64,000 nt of DNA from JBMOJK01 sp049315825 (GCA_049315825.1 JBMOJK010000003.1:1-64000), one strand, 5' to 3'. Shown: positions 9,186 to 18,159, numbered from the stretch's first letter. The notes: generated by a model from the letters alone, not told the origin. Made by a program: numbers and translations.

Positions 9186-11072
9186 CTACTTCTCCTCTAC
9201 TTCCCCCTCCACACTTTCATCTTCCTTCTTTTCATTATTGTCAGTGACCTTTGTATCGTCAGTAGCTCCACCCTTTGAGTAGATTTCCTGACCGATCTTC
9301 ATCATGACTTCTTGGAGGGCAGAAGCGGCTGGATCGAGGGTTTCCTTGGTTGCGTTAGCATCTTCGAGGAGCTTCTTGAGAGATTCGATCTTCTCCTTGG
9401 CTTCTTCGCCGAGCTTGGCATCGTATTTCCCTTCGTTGTCCTTGAGGGTTTTCTCAGCCTGGTAGACAGCAGAGTCAGCCATGTTGCGGGCTTCGATGGA
9501 TTCCTTGCGAGTCTTGTCAGCTTCGCGGTTCGCTTCGGCTTCCTTGACGAGGCGATCAACTTCCTTGTCGTCCATACCAGTTGAACCCTGGATGGCCACC
9601 TTTTGTTCCTTACCAGAACCCTTGTCCTTGGCAGTAACGTGGAGCACTCCTGAAGCATCGATGTCGAATGTTACTTCGATCTGTGGTACTCCGCGTGGAG
9701 CCTGAGGGATTCCTGAAAGAACGAATCGTCCGAGAGACTTGTTGTCGGTCGCCATTTCACGCTCACCCTGGAGGACGTGGATTTCTACACTATCCTGACC
9801 ATCGGCAGCAGTCGAGTAGACCTGAGACTTCGAGCTTGGGATCGTTGTGTTGCGCTCGATCATACGAGTCATCACACCTCCGAGGGTTTCGATACCGAGT
9901 GAGAGCGGAGTAACGTCGAGAAGGAGTACATCCGTGACATCACCCTGGATAATACCCGCCTGGATCGCAGCACCGAGGGCAACTGCTTCGTCTGGATTGA
10001 CTGATGCGTTTGGCTTCTTTCCGAAGATTTCTTCTACCTTCTTGAGTACGAGTGGGACACGAGTGGTACCTCCGACGAGAACGACTTCGTCGATCTGTGA
10101 AGGCTGAAGTCCTGAGTCCTTGAGTACCTTTCGGCATGGCTCAACTGAACGCTCTACGAGATCGTGGATGAGCTCTTCGAACTTCGCTCGAGTGAGTTTC
10201 ATGAAGAGATTCTTTGGTCCTGAAGCATCTACCGTGATATATGGGAGATTGATGTCAGTTTCCGTGAGAGAAGAGAGCTCTTTCTTTGCCTTCTCGGCTT
10301 CGTCCTTGATTCGCTGAACCGCCATTGGGTCCTTGCGAAGATCGACTCCTTGTTCTTTCTTGAATTCATCAACGATCCATTCGAAGATCACCTGGTCGAA
10401 GTCGTCTCCTCCGAGGTGTGTATCTCCGTTGGTCGCAAGAACTTCGAAAGTTCCTTCTGAACCGATATCGAGGATCGAAATATCAAATGTACCTCCTCCG
10501 AAGTCGTATACCGCGATCTTATGATCGTGTGTCTTGTCGATACCGTACGCGAGGGCTGCGGCAGTTGGCTCGTTGACGATACGCTTTACATCGAGACCTG
10601 CGATCTTACCCGCATTGATGGTTGCCTGGCGCTGATCGTCGTTAAAGTAAGCAGGAACGGTGATTACCGCTTCTGTAACCTTCGTACCGAGGAATTTCTC
10701 TGCGTCTTCCTTGAGCTTTTCAAGAACCTTCGCACTGATTTCTTCTGGGCGGATGTTCTTCCCATTGAATTCAATGAGACATTCTCCGTTGTCACCCGCT
10801 ACAACCTTGAATGGAACATTCTTGATCTCGGCAGCAACTTCTGAGAACTTTCGTCCGATAAATCGCTTCGCAGAATAAATCGTCTGAGCAGGGTTCATCA
10901 CCGCCTGACGTTTCGCTGTCGTACCTACGAGGTTCTCGCCTCCCTTGTTCGCAACGATCGATGGAGTCGTTCGTCCACCTTCCGCGTTAGGAATTACCTT
11001 CGCCTGACCTCCTTCCATGAAGGCAACACACGAATTCGTGGTTCCAAGGTCGATACCAATAATTTTAGACAT
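9186..11072 (-). CDS. dnaK: Molecular chaperone DnaK (Hsp70)
   Basis: Full-length 628-residue ATP-dependent chaperone. The nucleotide-binding domain has IGIDLGTTNSCVA, VPAYFNDDQRQAT, NEPTAAALAYG and DFGGGTFD. The linker is DVLLLDVTPLSLGIETLGG, followed by the substrate-binding domain, the helical lid and an acidic Glu-rich tail ending EEK. It has no TGA codon despite dozens of glycines, unlike most neighbours. A sigma-70 promoter with perfect TTGACA-17-TATACT spacing and a CIRCE-like operator lie upstream, so it is probably HrcA-regulated. Neither grpE nor dnaJ is adjacent. Confidence 0.99.
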   Translation of the reverse strand: MSKIIGIDLGTTNSCVAFMEGGQAKVIPNAEGGRTTPSIVANKGGENLVGTTAKRQAVMNPAQTIYSAKRFIGRKFSEVAAEIKNVPFKVVAGDNGECLIEFNGKNIRPEEISAKVLEKLKEDAEKFLGTKVTEAVITVPAYFNDDQRQATINAGKIAGLDVKRIVNEPTAAALAYGIDKTHDHKIAVYDFGGGTFDISILDIGSEGTFEVLATNGDTHLGGDDFDQVIFEWIVDEFKKEQGVDLRKDPMAVQRIKDEAEKAKKELSSLTETDINLPYITVDASGPKNLFMKLTRAKFEELIHDLVERSVEPCRKVLKDSGLQPSQIDEVVLVGGTTRVPLVLKKVEEIFGKKPNASVNPDEAVALGAAIQAGIIQGDVTDVLLLDVTPLSLGIETLGGVMTRMIERNTTIPSSKSQVYSTAADGQDSVEIHVLQGEREMATDNKSLGRFVLSGIPQAPRGVPQIEVTFDIDASGVLHVTAKDKGSGKEQKVAIQGSTGMDDKEVDRLVKEAEANREADKTRKESIEARNMADSAVYQAEKTLKDNEGKYDAKLGEEAKEKIESLKKLLEDANATKETLDPAASALQEVMMKIGQEIYSKGGATDDTKVTDNNEKKEDESVEGEVEEK

Positions 11073-11102
11073 ATTTGAAGATTACGTAACTAAATCCCCT
11101 GC

Positions 11103-11131
11103 AGTATATCTATCTGCGACTACCCTGTCAA
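11103..11131 (-). promoter_or_regulatory. dnaK sigma-70 promoter
   Basis: Minus strand TTGACA (11131-11126), 17-bp spacer, TATACT (11108-11103), 30 bp before the dnaK ATG. The -35 box is a perfect consensus match and the -10 differs at one position. Confidence 0.85.
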
Positions 11132-11137
11132 AAGAAT

Positions 11138-11164
11138 TTAGCACGAGTTTTGTTAGAGTGCTAG
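11138..11164. promoter_or_regulatory. CIRCE-like HrcA operator
   Basis: TTAGCACGA, 9 bp, GAGTGCTAG. The consensus is TTAGCACTC-N9-GAGTGCTAA, so one arm matches 7 of 9 and the other 8 of 9, with the exact 9-bp spacer. It sits directly upstream of the dnaK -35 box. Confidence 0.8.
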
Positions 11165-11266
11165 AAATCGATATTACAAAAAAAGTTCCACAAAATCCTC
11201 TCATCGGGCTACTAGGGAGTAGGATTTAGATGAAGCTAGTGAATGCGGAGATTTTGCCAAATAAAG

Positions 11267-11302
11267 AAAACCTCCCCTGTATTGCCGAACAGGAGAGGTT
11301 TT
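11267..11302 (-). terminator. Terminator downstream of the 11459-11992 gene; rest of 11165-11458 has no gene
   Basis: AAAACCTC-CCTGT pairs with ACAGG-GAGGTTTT across an 8-nt loop. On the minus strand it is about 157 bp past the stop of the 11459-11992 gene. Besides this hairpin, the dnaK promoter and CIRCE, the 386-bp gap before dnaK shows no ORF or RNA I can support. Confidence 0.6.
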
Positions 11303-11458
11303 GAGGTTAAAGCTGTTGGTGTACACCATTCATCCTGAAATTCATTTAGACGAAGAGATTTGCATGAAGGCTGTGCACTGCAACGAGATGTAGCGGGGTC
11401 GCAGTGAGTGAGGAAGTGTAAAGTCTGAGCGCAAAGCTCAAAGCATAAATAAATCTCC

Positions 11459-11992
11459 CTAAAATGTTTCAGATACGTGTTTTAGAAGTATTCGCCGGTC
11501 TTCTGGGAACTTCACATTCTCGAGATAACTGACCACCTTTTCAAAGATACAGTATGGATTGTTGGATTTAAAGAAGAATCCGTTCCCCTCGAACTTCATC
11601 GGGTTAAAATCCGTGAGCATGCCTGCAAAAATATTGTTTGCAGGCATTACAGGAACTACTCCTGATTTCATGCATTTTACGACATCAAGTCCATCGAGTT
11701 CACCGTCGTGGACAAAGAAGTCGAATGCATAAAGCTCGTTTTGATTGATTTCTGCTCGTGATCCAGCATAGCGACGAGTAGTTGTATCGATCTCACCGAG
11801 ACAGACATTACCAAGACCGATCGCTGAGAGTCCTTCGAGAACGAAATCACGAGTTGCTTCATCCTTGATCGCTACAAGGCCAATATACGAAAGTCCTTTT
11901 GGAAATCCGAGGCTTTCTTTGAGGTTGGATTTCGCAGTATCTTTGATAGATTTGAGCTCTGGGAGGTCAATTTTTCCGGAGAGAGTGTTCAT
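11459..11992 (-). CDS. Uncharacterised protein, possibly a glycosyltransferase C-terminal-like domain
   Basis: 177 residues, soluble, no TGA codons. The segment GVVPVMPANN then DFNPMKFEGNGFFFK then a C-terminal helix (NVKFPEDRRILLKHV) faintly recalls the donor-binding half of GT-B (starch-synthase-like) glycosyltransferases. The N-terminal acceptor half is missing, so this is only a weak resemblance. Divergent from dus, with 75 bp between the starts. Confidence 0.6.
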   Translation of the reverse strand: MNTLSGKIDLPELKSIKDTAKSNLKESLGFPKGLSYIGLVAIKDEATRDFVLEGLSAIGLGNVCLGEIDTTTRRYAGSRAEINQNELYAFDFFVHDGELDGLDVVKCMKSGVVPVMPANNIFAGMLTDFNPMKFEGNGFFFKSNNPYCIFEKVVSYLENVKFPEDRRILLKHVSETF

Positions 11993-12067
11993 GTGGGTTT
12001 GAATATTTGCTTGTCTTGACTACAGTAACACACGTTTTTTAGACGGGCGAGTAATCTCTCTTGACGA

Positions 12068-13159
12068 ATGAATAAGAACTTTTGGAACGAACTTGCGGCA
12101 GCTGGTCCGATCAGTGTGCTAGCGCCGATGGACGGGTATTGTGATAGTGCATATCGACAGGTTATGAAGACGATTGCACCGCACATTATCCCGTTTTCGG
12201 AGTTTTATAGTGCGGACGGACTCGTACACTCGAAGGACCTTGCACAAAAAGTCCTTCCACATGCTGAGATCGAGAAACCACTCATTATCCAGATATTTGG
12301 GAAAGATCCTGAGAAATTCCGCCAAGCTGCCATCCTCATCGAGAGTTATGGTGTTGCTGGGATTGATATCAATATGGGATGTCCTGCCAAGAAAGTCGTA
12401 AAGAGTGGGCACGGCTCATCACTCATGATCAACCGCGACACTGCCTTCAAGATCGTAGAAGAAATGGCGAAAGCTGTGAAAATCCCTATCTCTGTGAAGA
12501 CACGTCTTGGATGGGAAAATCACGAACTCCTGGTCGATTTCTGCAAAGGACTCGAAAATGCAGGCGCCAATCTCATCACTGTTCATGGCCGAACCTATAA
12601 GCAGGCCTTCACTGGAAAGGCGGATTTCACCGGGATCTACGAACTCAAGCAGCACTTAAATATCCCCGTGATCGCCAACGGAGACGTTATGAGTCACCTC
12701 GATGGGATGACCAAGATCGTACATCCAGCCAATCGCTCAGGTATCATCTATGATCGTGACGAAGAAACTCGTGCGCTCTACGCTGGAAAAACTGCCAAGA
12801 ATATCGACGGATTCATGATCGGACGCGGAAGCTTCGGAAATCCTTGGTGTTTCCTCAAGGACGGCCGTCGCCCTACCCTCTCCGAGATCCTCGAAGTCAT
12901 GGAGCTCCACGCACGACTCCTCATCGAGACCAAAGGGACAAAATGAGCCCTCGAAATCCGTAAACACCTGGTCCAGTACCTCCACGGATTCCCGGGAGTC
13001 AAAGAATACCGTACTCAACTCGTCCACGTCGAGAAACTCGACGACGTCTACGAGATCGCCGCCCGCATCCGACTCGAACATGCGGATCGACTCAACAAAA
13101 TCCCCGAGGAAGATACAGGAACAAAACTCATGGAAGCCTGGGATCAGTGCAATGGATAG
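12068..13159 (+). CDS. dus: tRNA-dihydrouridine synthase
   Basis: FMN-dependent enzyme that reduces uridine to dihydrouridine in the tRNA D loop. The 363-residue TIM barrel starts with VLAPMDGYCDSAYR. It has the conserved GIDINMGCPAKKVVKSGHGSSLM block (catalytic Cys), VKTRLGW, LITVHGRTYKQAFTG, IANGDV and IGRGSFGNPW. The helical C-terminal domain (RKHLVQYLHGFPGVKEYR) is joined only by reading the TGA at 12944-12946 as Gly. Subfamily uncertain (DusB-like order). Followed by a strong terminator. Confidence 0.96.
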
Positions 13160-13160
13160 T

Positions 13161-13186
13161 AAAAAAGAGCCGTGTGGCTCTTTTTT
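13161..13186. terminator. Terminator after dus, bidirectional
   Basis: AAAAAAGAGCC/GGCTCTTTTTT with a 4-nt loop. It can also end the small minus-strand gene whose stop is at 13199. Confidence 0.85.
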
Positions 13187-13198
13187 GTGAGTAATACT

Positions 13199-13342
13199 TT
13201 ATTTGAGAATTACTGCGACATATTGTATACCGTCGGTCTGTGGTAATGTTGTGACCACGAATCCTGTAAGGGTGACAATTGATATAACGAATACCACAAA
13301 CCCAATTGCAGTAAATGCTTTTGTTCTGATGAATCTTCGCAT
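13199..13342 (-). CDS. Small single-span membrane protein, 47 aa
   Basis: Short ORF with a good ribosome site (AAGGAG 6 bp before ATG). The product starts MRRFIRTKAF, has one hydrophobic helix (about 11-31, IGFVVFVISIVTLTGFVV) and a short C-terminal tail. No family recognised. Support comes from the ribosome site, the membrane-protein composition and the fit between two terminators and genes. Confidence 0.55.
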   Translation of the reverse strand: MRRFIRTKAFTAIGFVVFVISIVTLTGFVVTTLPQTDGIQYVAVILK

Positions 13343-13420
13343 TCAAACTCCTTTTCTATTGGTGAAATTTTGGTTTTACGCTGAGCTCTTTATACTGAGA
13401 GTATCACCAATATCAAGTCA

Positions 13421-13702
13421 ATGCACAAACTCACACGAAAAGAATTCGCAAATCAGGCCGAAGAATACATCAAGCGTCTCAATGAAATTGCTGAAAAGCA
13501 GGGATTTTCTGTGATCACTGCGTTTTATATCGAAGGGACGGACGATGAACCATCCGACTGTATCATCGACTGGCGCAACATGAGCCTCGATGAGAATCTC
13601 TACGCTATGGGACGCTTCACTCAAGATATCATGAACAGCTACGACGAAGAATCCAAAGATGCCGGAGCTCCGCCTTTTAGTGAATACGGACCTGGGAATT
13701 AG
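13421..13702 (+). CDS. Hypothetical protein, 93 aa
   Basis: Soluble, acidic protein. N-terminal helix LTRKEFANQAEEYIKRLNEIAEKQG, then a mixed segment ending PPFSEYGPGN. No TGA, no recognised family. Its 3' end overlaps the convergent 13677-14042 gene by 26 bp. Confidence 0.65.
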   Translation: MHKLTRKEFANQAEEYIKRLNEIAEKQGFSVITAFYIEGTDDEPSDCIIDWRNMSLDENLYAMGRFTQDIMNSYDEESKDAGAPPFSEYGPGN

Positions 13703-14042
13703 TCGTATAGCGCTTAAAAATAAATCTTTGTTCCGGCGGAACAATAATATCGCTTACCATATTTTGAGTAGCATACTGCACAACAGAAGCTGCTATTCGC
13801 TCTCATTGATCGAGAACTCTTTCTCTCGTCAAATTCTTGACCTGGGAAATCTGAATCCTATCTACCCGAACACACTCTGTTCATAGAACTGCATCAACTT
13901 TACGACGAACATTTGCCTGCCCGACCTTTCGATCATCATATGTAAGCTCAATTTGAGCATATTCTCAATCTTCGGCAAAAGAGAAATTATATCAGGTGTG
14001 CGTATGATGTACTGGATATTTTGTGATTTCTTGTCTATTCAT
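13677..14042 (-). CDS. Hypothetical protein, 121 aa (UGA-dependent)
   Basis: Open from ATG 14042 to TAA 13677 only with TGA as Gly; it contains four TGA codons. The product is soluble and charged, with DDRKVGQANVRRKVD and a C-terminal helix-rich part. No family recognised. It fills the gap between the 13421 gene and miaA. Its 3' end overlaps the converging gene by 26 bp. Confidence 0.6.
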
Positions 14043-14102
14043 AATAGTGAAAATTACGACTACAGTCTCACATAATTTTAATTTAAACGCAATATTTTCG
14101 TA

Positions 14103-14963
14103 ATGAGTACCTCATCCACTTCTCTCATCGTTGTATACGGCCCAACTGCCTGTGGTAAATCTGCACGTGCGGTAGAGCTTGCGAAGGAGTTGAACGGTGA
14201 AATCATCAGTGCGGATTCGAGACAGATTTACCGTGGACTTGATATCGGTACCGGGAAGATCACCGAAGCAGAAATGCAGTGAATTCCTCACTATATGCTT
14301 GATGTCGTCGATCCGAGTGAAGTGTATAGTGTTGCAGAATTCAAGCAGGAAGCTGATCGACTCATCATAGATATCACCGCACGGGGTAAGACTCCTATTT
14401 TGTGTGGTGGGACAGGACTCTATCTGGATGCGGTCATATATGATTTTGGTATCCCAGTGCGGGCAAATGACGAGATATACCGAGATGAACTTGAGACATT
14501 CAGGCTCGAACACTGAAACCTTGCACTCTGGAACAAACTCTACGAACTCGATCCCGGCTACGCCGTCGAAATTCATCCAAACAGCTACCCATACGTTATC
14601 CGAGCTCTTGAAGTTCTCAAAGTTACTGGGAAATCCAAGACCTTTTTCCGACAAGAACGTAAACTCAGATACGAGACGCAGTTCATCACACCGTACACAG
14701 GAGACCGCGAGAAGCTCTATGAACGCATCAATATCCGAGTACGTGAAATGTTCGAAAACGGACTCATCGACGAAGTACAAAAACTCCTCACACTTGGCTA
14801 TACCAAAGACCAACCCGGCCTAAACAGTATCGGATATACTCAGACAATCGCCTATCTCGAGTGAACCCTCTCGCTCGAAGAAGCTATCAGCCTTACCCAG
14901 CAAGGGAACCGCAACTACGCCAAGCGCCAAACAACCTGGTTTCGCAAGTATCCAAAAGCCTAA
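14103..14963 (+). CDS. miaA: tRNA dimethylallyltransferase MiaA
   Basis: Adds the isopentenyl group to A37 of UNN-decoding tRNAs. 286 residues: P-loop VVYGPTACGKSARA, catalytic SADSRQIYRGLDIGTGK, IPHYMLDVVDPSEVYSVAEF, GGTGLYL, RALEVLKVTGKS and the C-terminal SIGYTQ plus RQTTWFRK blocks. Three in-frame TGAs (14280, 14514, 14862); the first precedes IPHYMLD and the last lies in YLEG, both positions that are Gly in this family. This is one of the clearest demonstrations of UGA=Gly here. Starts at ATG 14103 (MSTSSTSLIVVYGPTA). Confidence 0.97.
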
Positions 14964-14972
14964 AAATATCCT

Positions 14973-15000
14973 TTGACAAGGTGTGTCTCCAGACTACAAT
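14973..15000 (+). promoter_or_regulatory. Promoter for the 15037 gene
   Basis: TTGACA (14973-14978), 16-bp spacer, TACAAT (14995-15000), starting 10 bp after the miaA stop. Confidence 0.75.
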
Positions 15001-15036
15001 CGTACCACCAAAACAAACTTCCGAAAGGAGAATACG

Positions 15037-15318
15037 ATGGCACGAGACAACGTATTGAAGCTCAATGTCCAGCAACATCTTGCGATTCTTGAACAAGGTC
15101 CGTCGGATTGTGGTGGATGTAACTCAACAGTGTATCGCGCTGCAAAGGCGAACGAGCCAAGAGCGATACACACTAAAAATGGTATTTGGCCTGCAAGGCC
15201 AACTCGCTCTCGAGCGAGTCATAATGATGATATTTGGACAGACGAGGAATTCGCTCGTTTTGGCCAACCTCCAGTCGTTGAACACAAACTCCTTGGCGAG
15301 CTCATGACTCAACACTAA
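15037..15318 (+). CDS. Hypothetical protein, 93 aa
   Basis: Small soluble protein with its own strong promoter, an AAGGAG ribosome site 7 bp before the ATG and a terminator after. Contains a CGGC motif near residue 27 (DCGGCNS), a possible redox or metal pair, and a tail rich in Phe/Pro/His. No recognised family and no TGA codons. The tight promoter, RBS and terminator suggest high expression. Confidence 0.7.
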   Translation: MARDNVLKLNVQQHLAILEQGPSDCGGCNSTVYRAAKANEPRAIHTKNGIWPARPTRSRASHNDDIWTDEEFARFGQPPVVEHKLLGELMTQH

Positions 15319-15325
15319 TTTTTTC

Positions 15326-15356
15326 AAAAAAACCGCAATTCATCGCGGTTTTTTTC
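15326..15356 (+). terminator. Terminator after the 15037 gene
   Basis: CCGC/GCGG stem extended by A7 and T7 runs, with an 8-nt loop. Confidence 0.8.
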
Positions 15357-15396
15357 TTGCTTTTGAATTTCCACGTTCTTTGGGTAGATTACAGGC

Positions 15397-15777
15397 ATGA
15401 AATCAACCACTTCCCTTTCGATCCTGTTCTTGATCTTGGTGCTCTCTATGTTTTCGGGGACACTTTTGTATTTCTACATGGATCCCGAGCGCAATCTCCC
15501 AGTTGCATATGCGATGATGGGAACTGCACTCTATCTCATGTCAGCTTCGTTTATCACGATCGTGCTCTATATCTTCAAACGTGTGTACTACCGTGGAGTG
15601 ATCTCTGTGACTACTATGCAAAGCTCGGTCCGACAGGGTTTTCTCTTCGCATGTGGTCTGATCGGGATCGTAGTATTCAATCGCCTTGGGATACTTGCAT
15701 GGCGAACGGGAGGACTTCTGTTTTTCATACTCTTCCTCTTCGAGCTTATGATCCAGAGTTTGAGCACAAGCGACTAA
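15397..15777 (+). CDS. Integral membrane protein, 126 aa
   Basis: Three or four hydrophobic helices (about 7-27, 37-60, 82-101, 104-121) and little soluble sequence. No recognised family. The C-terminal two helices flank a short loop with NRLGILAWRTGG, a layout common in small CPR membrane proteins of unknown role. No in-frame TGA. Followed by a plus-strand terminator at 15805-15830. Confidence 0.75.
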   Translation: MKSTTSLSILFLILVLSMFSGTLLYFYMDPERNLPVAYAMMGTALYLMSASFITIVLYIFKRVYYRGVISVTTMQSSVRQGFLFACGLIGIVVFNRLGILAWRTGGLLFFILFLFELMIQSLSTSD

Positions 15778-15779
15778 AA

Positions 15780-15830
15780 AATCCTCGATTACCGAGGATT
15801 GAGGTGACACTGGGAACAGTGTCATTTTTT
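15780..15830. terminator. Back-to-back terminators for opposite strands
   Basis: 15780-15800 (AATCCTCG/CGAGGATT) has its T run on the minus strand and serves the small CxxC peptide gene. 15805-15830 (TGACACTG/CAGTGTCA then T6) serves the plus-strand 15397 gene. Confidence 0.8.
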
Positions 15831-15950
15831 GTGTTTGCGCCCGAGAGTGAAGCGTTGCCACCAGAGGCGATCTGGTTCTTTTTTCGCCTTAACACCAGTC
15901 GATAGCAAGAGAAACATGAACAAAAGCAGGAGCTGTAAACGTTCTTTCAT
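15789..15950 (-). CDS. Small secreted CxxC peptide, 53 aa (UGA-dependent)
   Basis: An AAGGA ribosome site precedes the ATG at 15950. A signal-peptide-like start (MKERLQLLLLFMFLLLSTGVKA) leads into a basic, Trp-rich body (DRLWWQRF). Reading the TGA at 15822-15824 as Gly extends the product to a C-terminal HCSQCHL CxxC motif before TAA at 15789. Under the standard code the CxxC end would be lost. The stop lies in a minus-strand terminator hairpin (15780-15800). No family recognised; may be a redox or metal-binding envelope peptide. Confidence 0.5.
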
Positions 15951-16042
15951 GGTATTTCCTTTCTGAGAGTCCTATGTGTGTGGATAGGAAAGTGCACGAT
16001 ATTTTGGGTATTCGTGCGCCTTTTGTCGCTTGATTGAGAAAC

Positions 16043-16450
16043 TTACTTAAACGAAGATCTACGGCCGAGCACTTTGGGTACTCGTTGGCCGCTAAAGGCA
16101 AGATACCAAGGGTAGTTATGCCCTTTTTGATATGTGAAATGCAGTTTCGAACACTCAACGAGACCTTGGATTTCCACGGTATTTTTCATCAATTGTTCAA
16201 TGATACCCGCAAGGACATCTCGTGGTCGATGATCACCAATGAGAATTGGTACATCTTCGTATCCGAGTATTGCAGGAACTCTCGGATCAGAAACCAATCT
16301 TCTCGGTTCATGATCACAGCAGATCACTTGATATGGGATTTGCATTTCACCGAGCACTCTTTCGAGGGCTAGATATTCCCGTAGTTCACGAGGACTTTGG
16401 CCACCAATAACTATGATGACCGAAAGGTCTTCTTTTATATCATCCGACAT
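16043..16450 (-). CDS. Hypothetical protein, 135 aa, possibly thioredoxin-fold
   Basis: A GGAGG ribosome site 5 bp upstream fixes the start at MSDDIKED (ATG 16450). The body LSVIIVIGG, a long helix, QIPYQVICCDHEP and ...YEDVPILIGD followed by a helix resembles the beta-alpha-beta layout and cis-Pro (VP) of glutaredoxins, but the active-site CxxC is missing. That comparison is inference only. No TGA. The small CxxC peptide gene lies downstream on the same strand. Confidence 0.65.
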   Translation of the reverse strand: MSDDIKEDLSVIIVIGGQSPRELREYLALERVLGEMQIPYQVICCDHEPRRLVSDPRVPAILGYEDVPILIGDHRPRDVLAGIIEQLMKNTVEIQGLVECSKLHFTYQKGHNYPWYLAFSGQRVPKVLGRRSSFK

Positions 16451-16519
16451 AACTTCCTCCGTAGGTTGGTGTTTGTTTGTCGACCGATTATACAAGAGCA
16501 AAACGCTTTGTCAAAAGTC

Positions 16520-17542
16520 TTAAACGACACCGAGCGATCGGATGTATTCCTCCCCTGCAGAAGTAATCTGTCGACCTCGCGGAGTTCGCTCTATGTAGCC
16601 AATCTTGAGGAGATATGGTTCAACCACATCTTCGATGGTTTCTTCTTCTTCCCCGACGATCGAAGCGAGCGTCCCGAGTCCCACTGGACGGCCTGCGAAC
16701 TGATTAGCAAGGGCTGACAAGAGCTTGCGATCGAGTCCATCGAGTCCGACATCATCGATCCCAAGATCCTTGAAAATCGCCTCCGTCACCGCAAGATCCT
16801 CGATCTTTCGACCAACCGTCGCATAGTCTCGGAGGATTTTCACATAACGATTGGCGATGCGCGGTGTCCCTCGGCTCTTGGTAGCAACAAACTGGTAAAT
16901 ATCTTCATTCCCTGCCTGAACCAATATGCGAAATGATCGCCCCACGATACTCGTGAGTTCACTATCTTGGTAGAAATCGAGCTTGAGAATATTTCCAAAT
17001 CGATCACGCAGTGGACCTGTGAGCTTCGAGAGCTTCGTCGTCGCACCGATGAGCGTGAACTTCGGGATATCCATCTTCACACTCGTCGCTCCTGTTCCGG
17101 ATCCGATCATGATATCGATCGTATAATCCTCCATCGCAGAATACAAAATCTCCTCAATCTGCGGTCGAAGCCGATGAATCTCATCGATAAAGAGGATGTC
17201 ACCTTCCTTGAGGCTCGTGAGAAGCGATACAAGATCAGCTTGTTTCTCGATCGCAGGACCGGAAGTCGAGCGGAGTTCTGCCGACATTTCATGTGCCAAA
17301 ATCTGCGAAAGTGTCGTCTTCCCAAGTCCTGGTGGACCATAAAAAAGCACGTGCTCGAGTGGATCGCGACGAATCTTGGCAGAATCGATCGCAACTCGCA
17401 GGTGTTTTTTGATGGATTCTTGACCGATGTATTCTTCGAGGGATTTCGGACGAAGAGTTGCTTCATCACGTGGATCAGCAACGAGCGCCTTCGTTGATAC
17501 GATGCGCTCTTCGGAATCATGTTTGCTTGATTGGATGGCCAT
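16520..17542 (-). CDS. ruvB: Holliday junction branch-migration ATPase RuvB
   Basis: Hexameric AAA+ motor that drives branch migration with RuvA. 340 residues from ATG 17542 (an upstream TTG at 17572 would add 10). Walker A GPPGLGKTT, Walker B FIDEIHRL, sensor I IGATTKLSKL, arginine-finger GPLRDRFG, and the C-terminal winged helix ending TPRGRQITSAGEEYI. Complete, no TGA. ruvA and ruvC are not adjacent. Confidence 0.98.
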   Translation of the reverse strand: MAIQSSKHDSEERIVSTKALVADPRDEATLRPKSLEEYIGQESIKKHLRVAIDSAKIRRDPLEHVLFYGPPGLGKTTLSQILAHEMSAELRSTSGPAIEKQADLVSLLTSLKEGDILFIDEIHRLRPQIEEILYSAMEDYTIDIMIGSGTGATSVKMDIPKFTLIGATTKLSKLTGPLRDRFGNILKLDFYQDSELTSIVGRSFRILVQAGNEDIYQFVATKSRGTPRIANRYVKILRDYATVGRKIEDLAVTEAIFKDLGIDDVGLDGLDRKLLSALANQFAGRPVGLGTLASIVGEEEETIEDVVEPYLLKIGYIERTPRGRQITSAGEEYIRSLGVV

Positions 17543-17593
17543 GTTTGGAAAAGTCTGTTTCACTCTATCCAAGCTTCAAAAAAACGCTATTTT

Positions 17594-17623
17594 TTGTTGC
17601 TTTTAGCCTGCGTTCTATATAAT
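17594..17623 (+). promoter_or_regulatory. rplK promoter candidate
   Basis: TATAAT at 17618-17623 is a perfect -10 box. TTGTTG at 17594-17599 is the likely -35, with an 18-bp spacer. Confidence 0.6.
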
Positions 17624-17696
17624 GCACGAGCTTCAGACTTTGTCGGCACTTCTCCTCGCCGAAATTTCAAATTTATTTCCGGTTAATTTCAACACC

Positions 17697-18128
17697 ATGG
17701 CTAAGACTCCTACACGAGTTGTCAAGCTCCAACTTAAGGCTGGACAGGCTAATCCTGCTCCTCCAGTTGGTACAGCCCTCGGACCTACAGGTATCCAGAT
17801 CGCCGAGTTCTGTAAGCAATTCAACGACAAGACGAAGGATAAGATGGGAATGGTTCTCCCTACTGTCATCAACATTTACGATGACCGTTCTTTCGATTTC
17901 TACACGAAAGAACCACCAATGACATTCCTTATCAAGTCTGAACTCAACCTCAAATCAGGTTCAAAACTTCCACACAAGGAAAAGGTTGCTCACCTCACTG
18001 ATGCTCAGCTCGAAAAGATTGCCAAGCTCAAGATGCCAGACCTCAATGCAAACAGCCTTGATATGGCAAAGAGTATCGTTGCAGGTTCTGCACGATCTAT
18101 GGGAATCACTTCTGATCTCAAGAAATAG
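17697..18128 (+). CDS. rplK: 50S ribosomal protein L11
   Basis: 143 residues: MAKTPTRVVKLQLKAGQANPAPPVGTALGPTGIQI is the classical L11 N-terminus, and the C-terminal domain ends in AGSARSMGI. It binds the GTPase-associated centre of 23S rRNA. The ATG at 17697 is fixed by the family start; a longer frame to 17622 is not conserved. rplA, usual downstream partner, is absent: tRNA-Glu and a terminator follow. No TGA codons. Confidence 0.98.
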   Translation: MAKTPTRVVKLQLKAGQANPAPPVGTALGPTGIQIAEFCKQFNDKTKDKMGMVLPTVINIYDDRSFDFYTKEPPMTFLIKSELNLKSGSKLPHKEKVAHLTDAQLEKIAKLKMPDLNANSLDMAKSIVAGSARSMGITSDLKK

Positions 18129-18159
18129 TACTCGCATCCTGTCTTCGGACAGGATCCTT

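Noticed and set aside
2835..11400. Similar ATGAAGGCTGTG strings near 2835 and 11365
   Set aside because: Only a short match without flanking similarity; likely chance.
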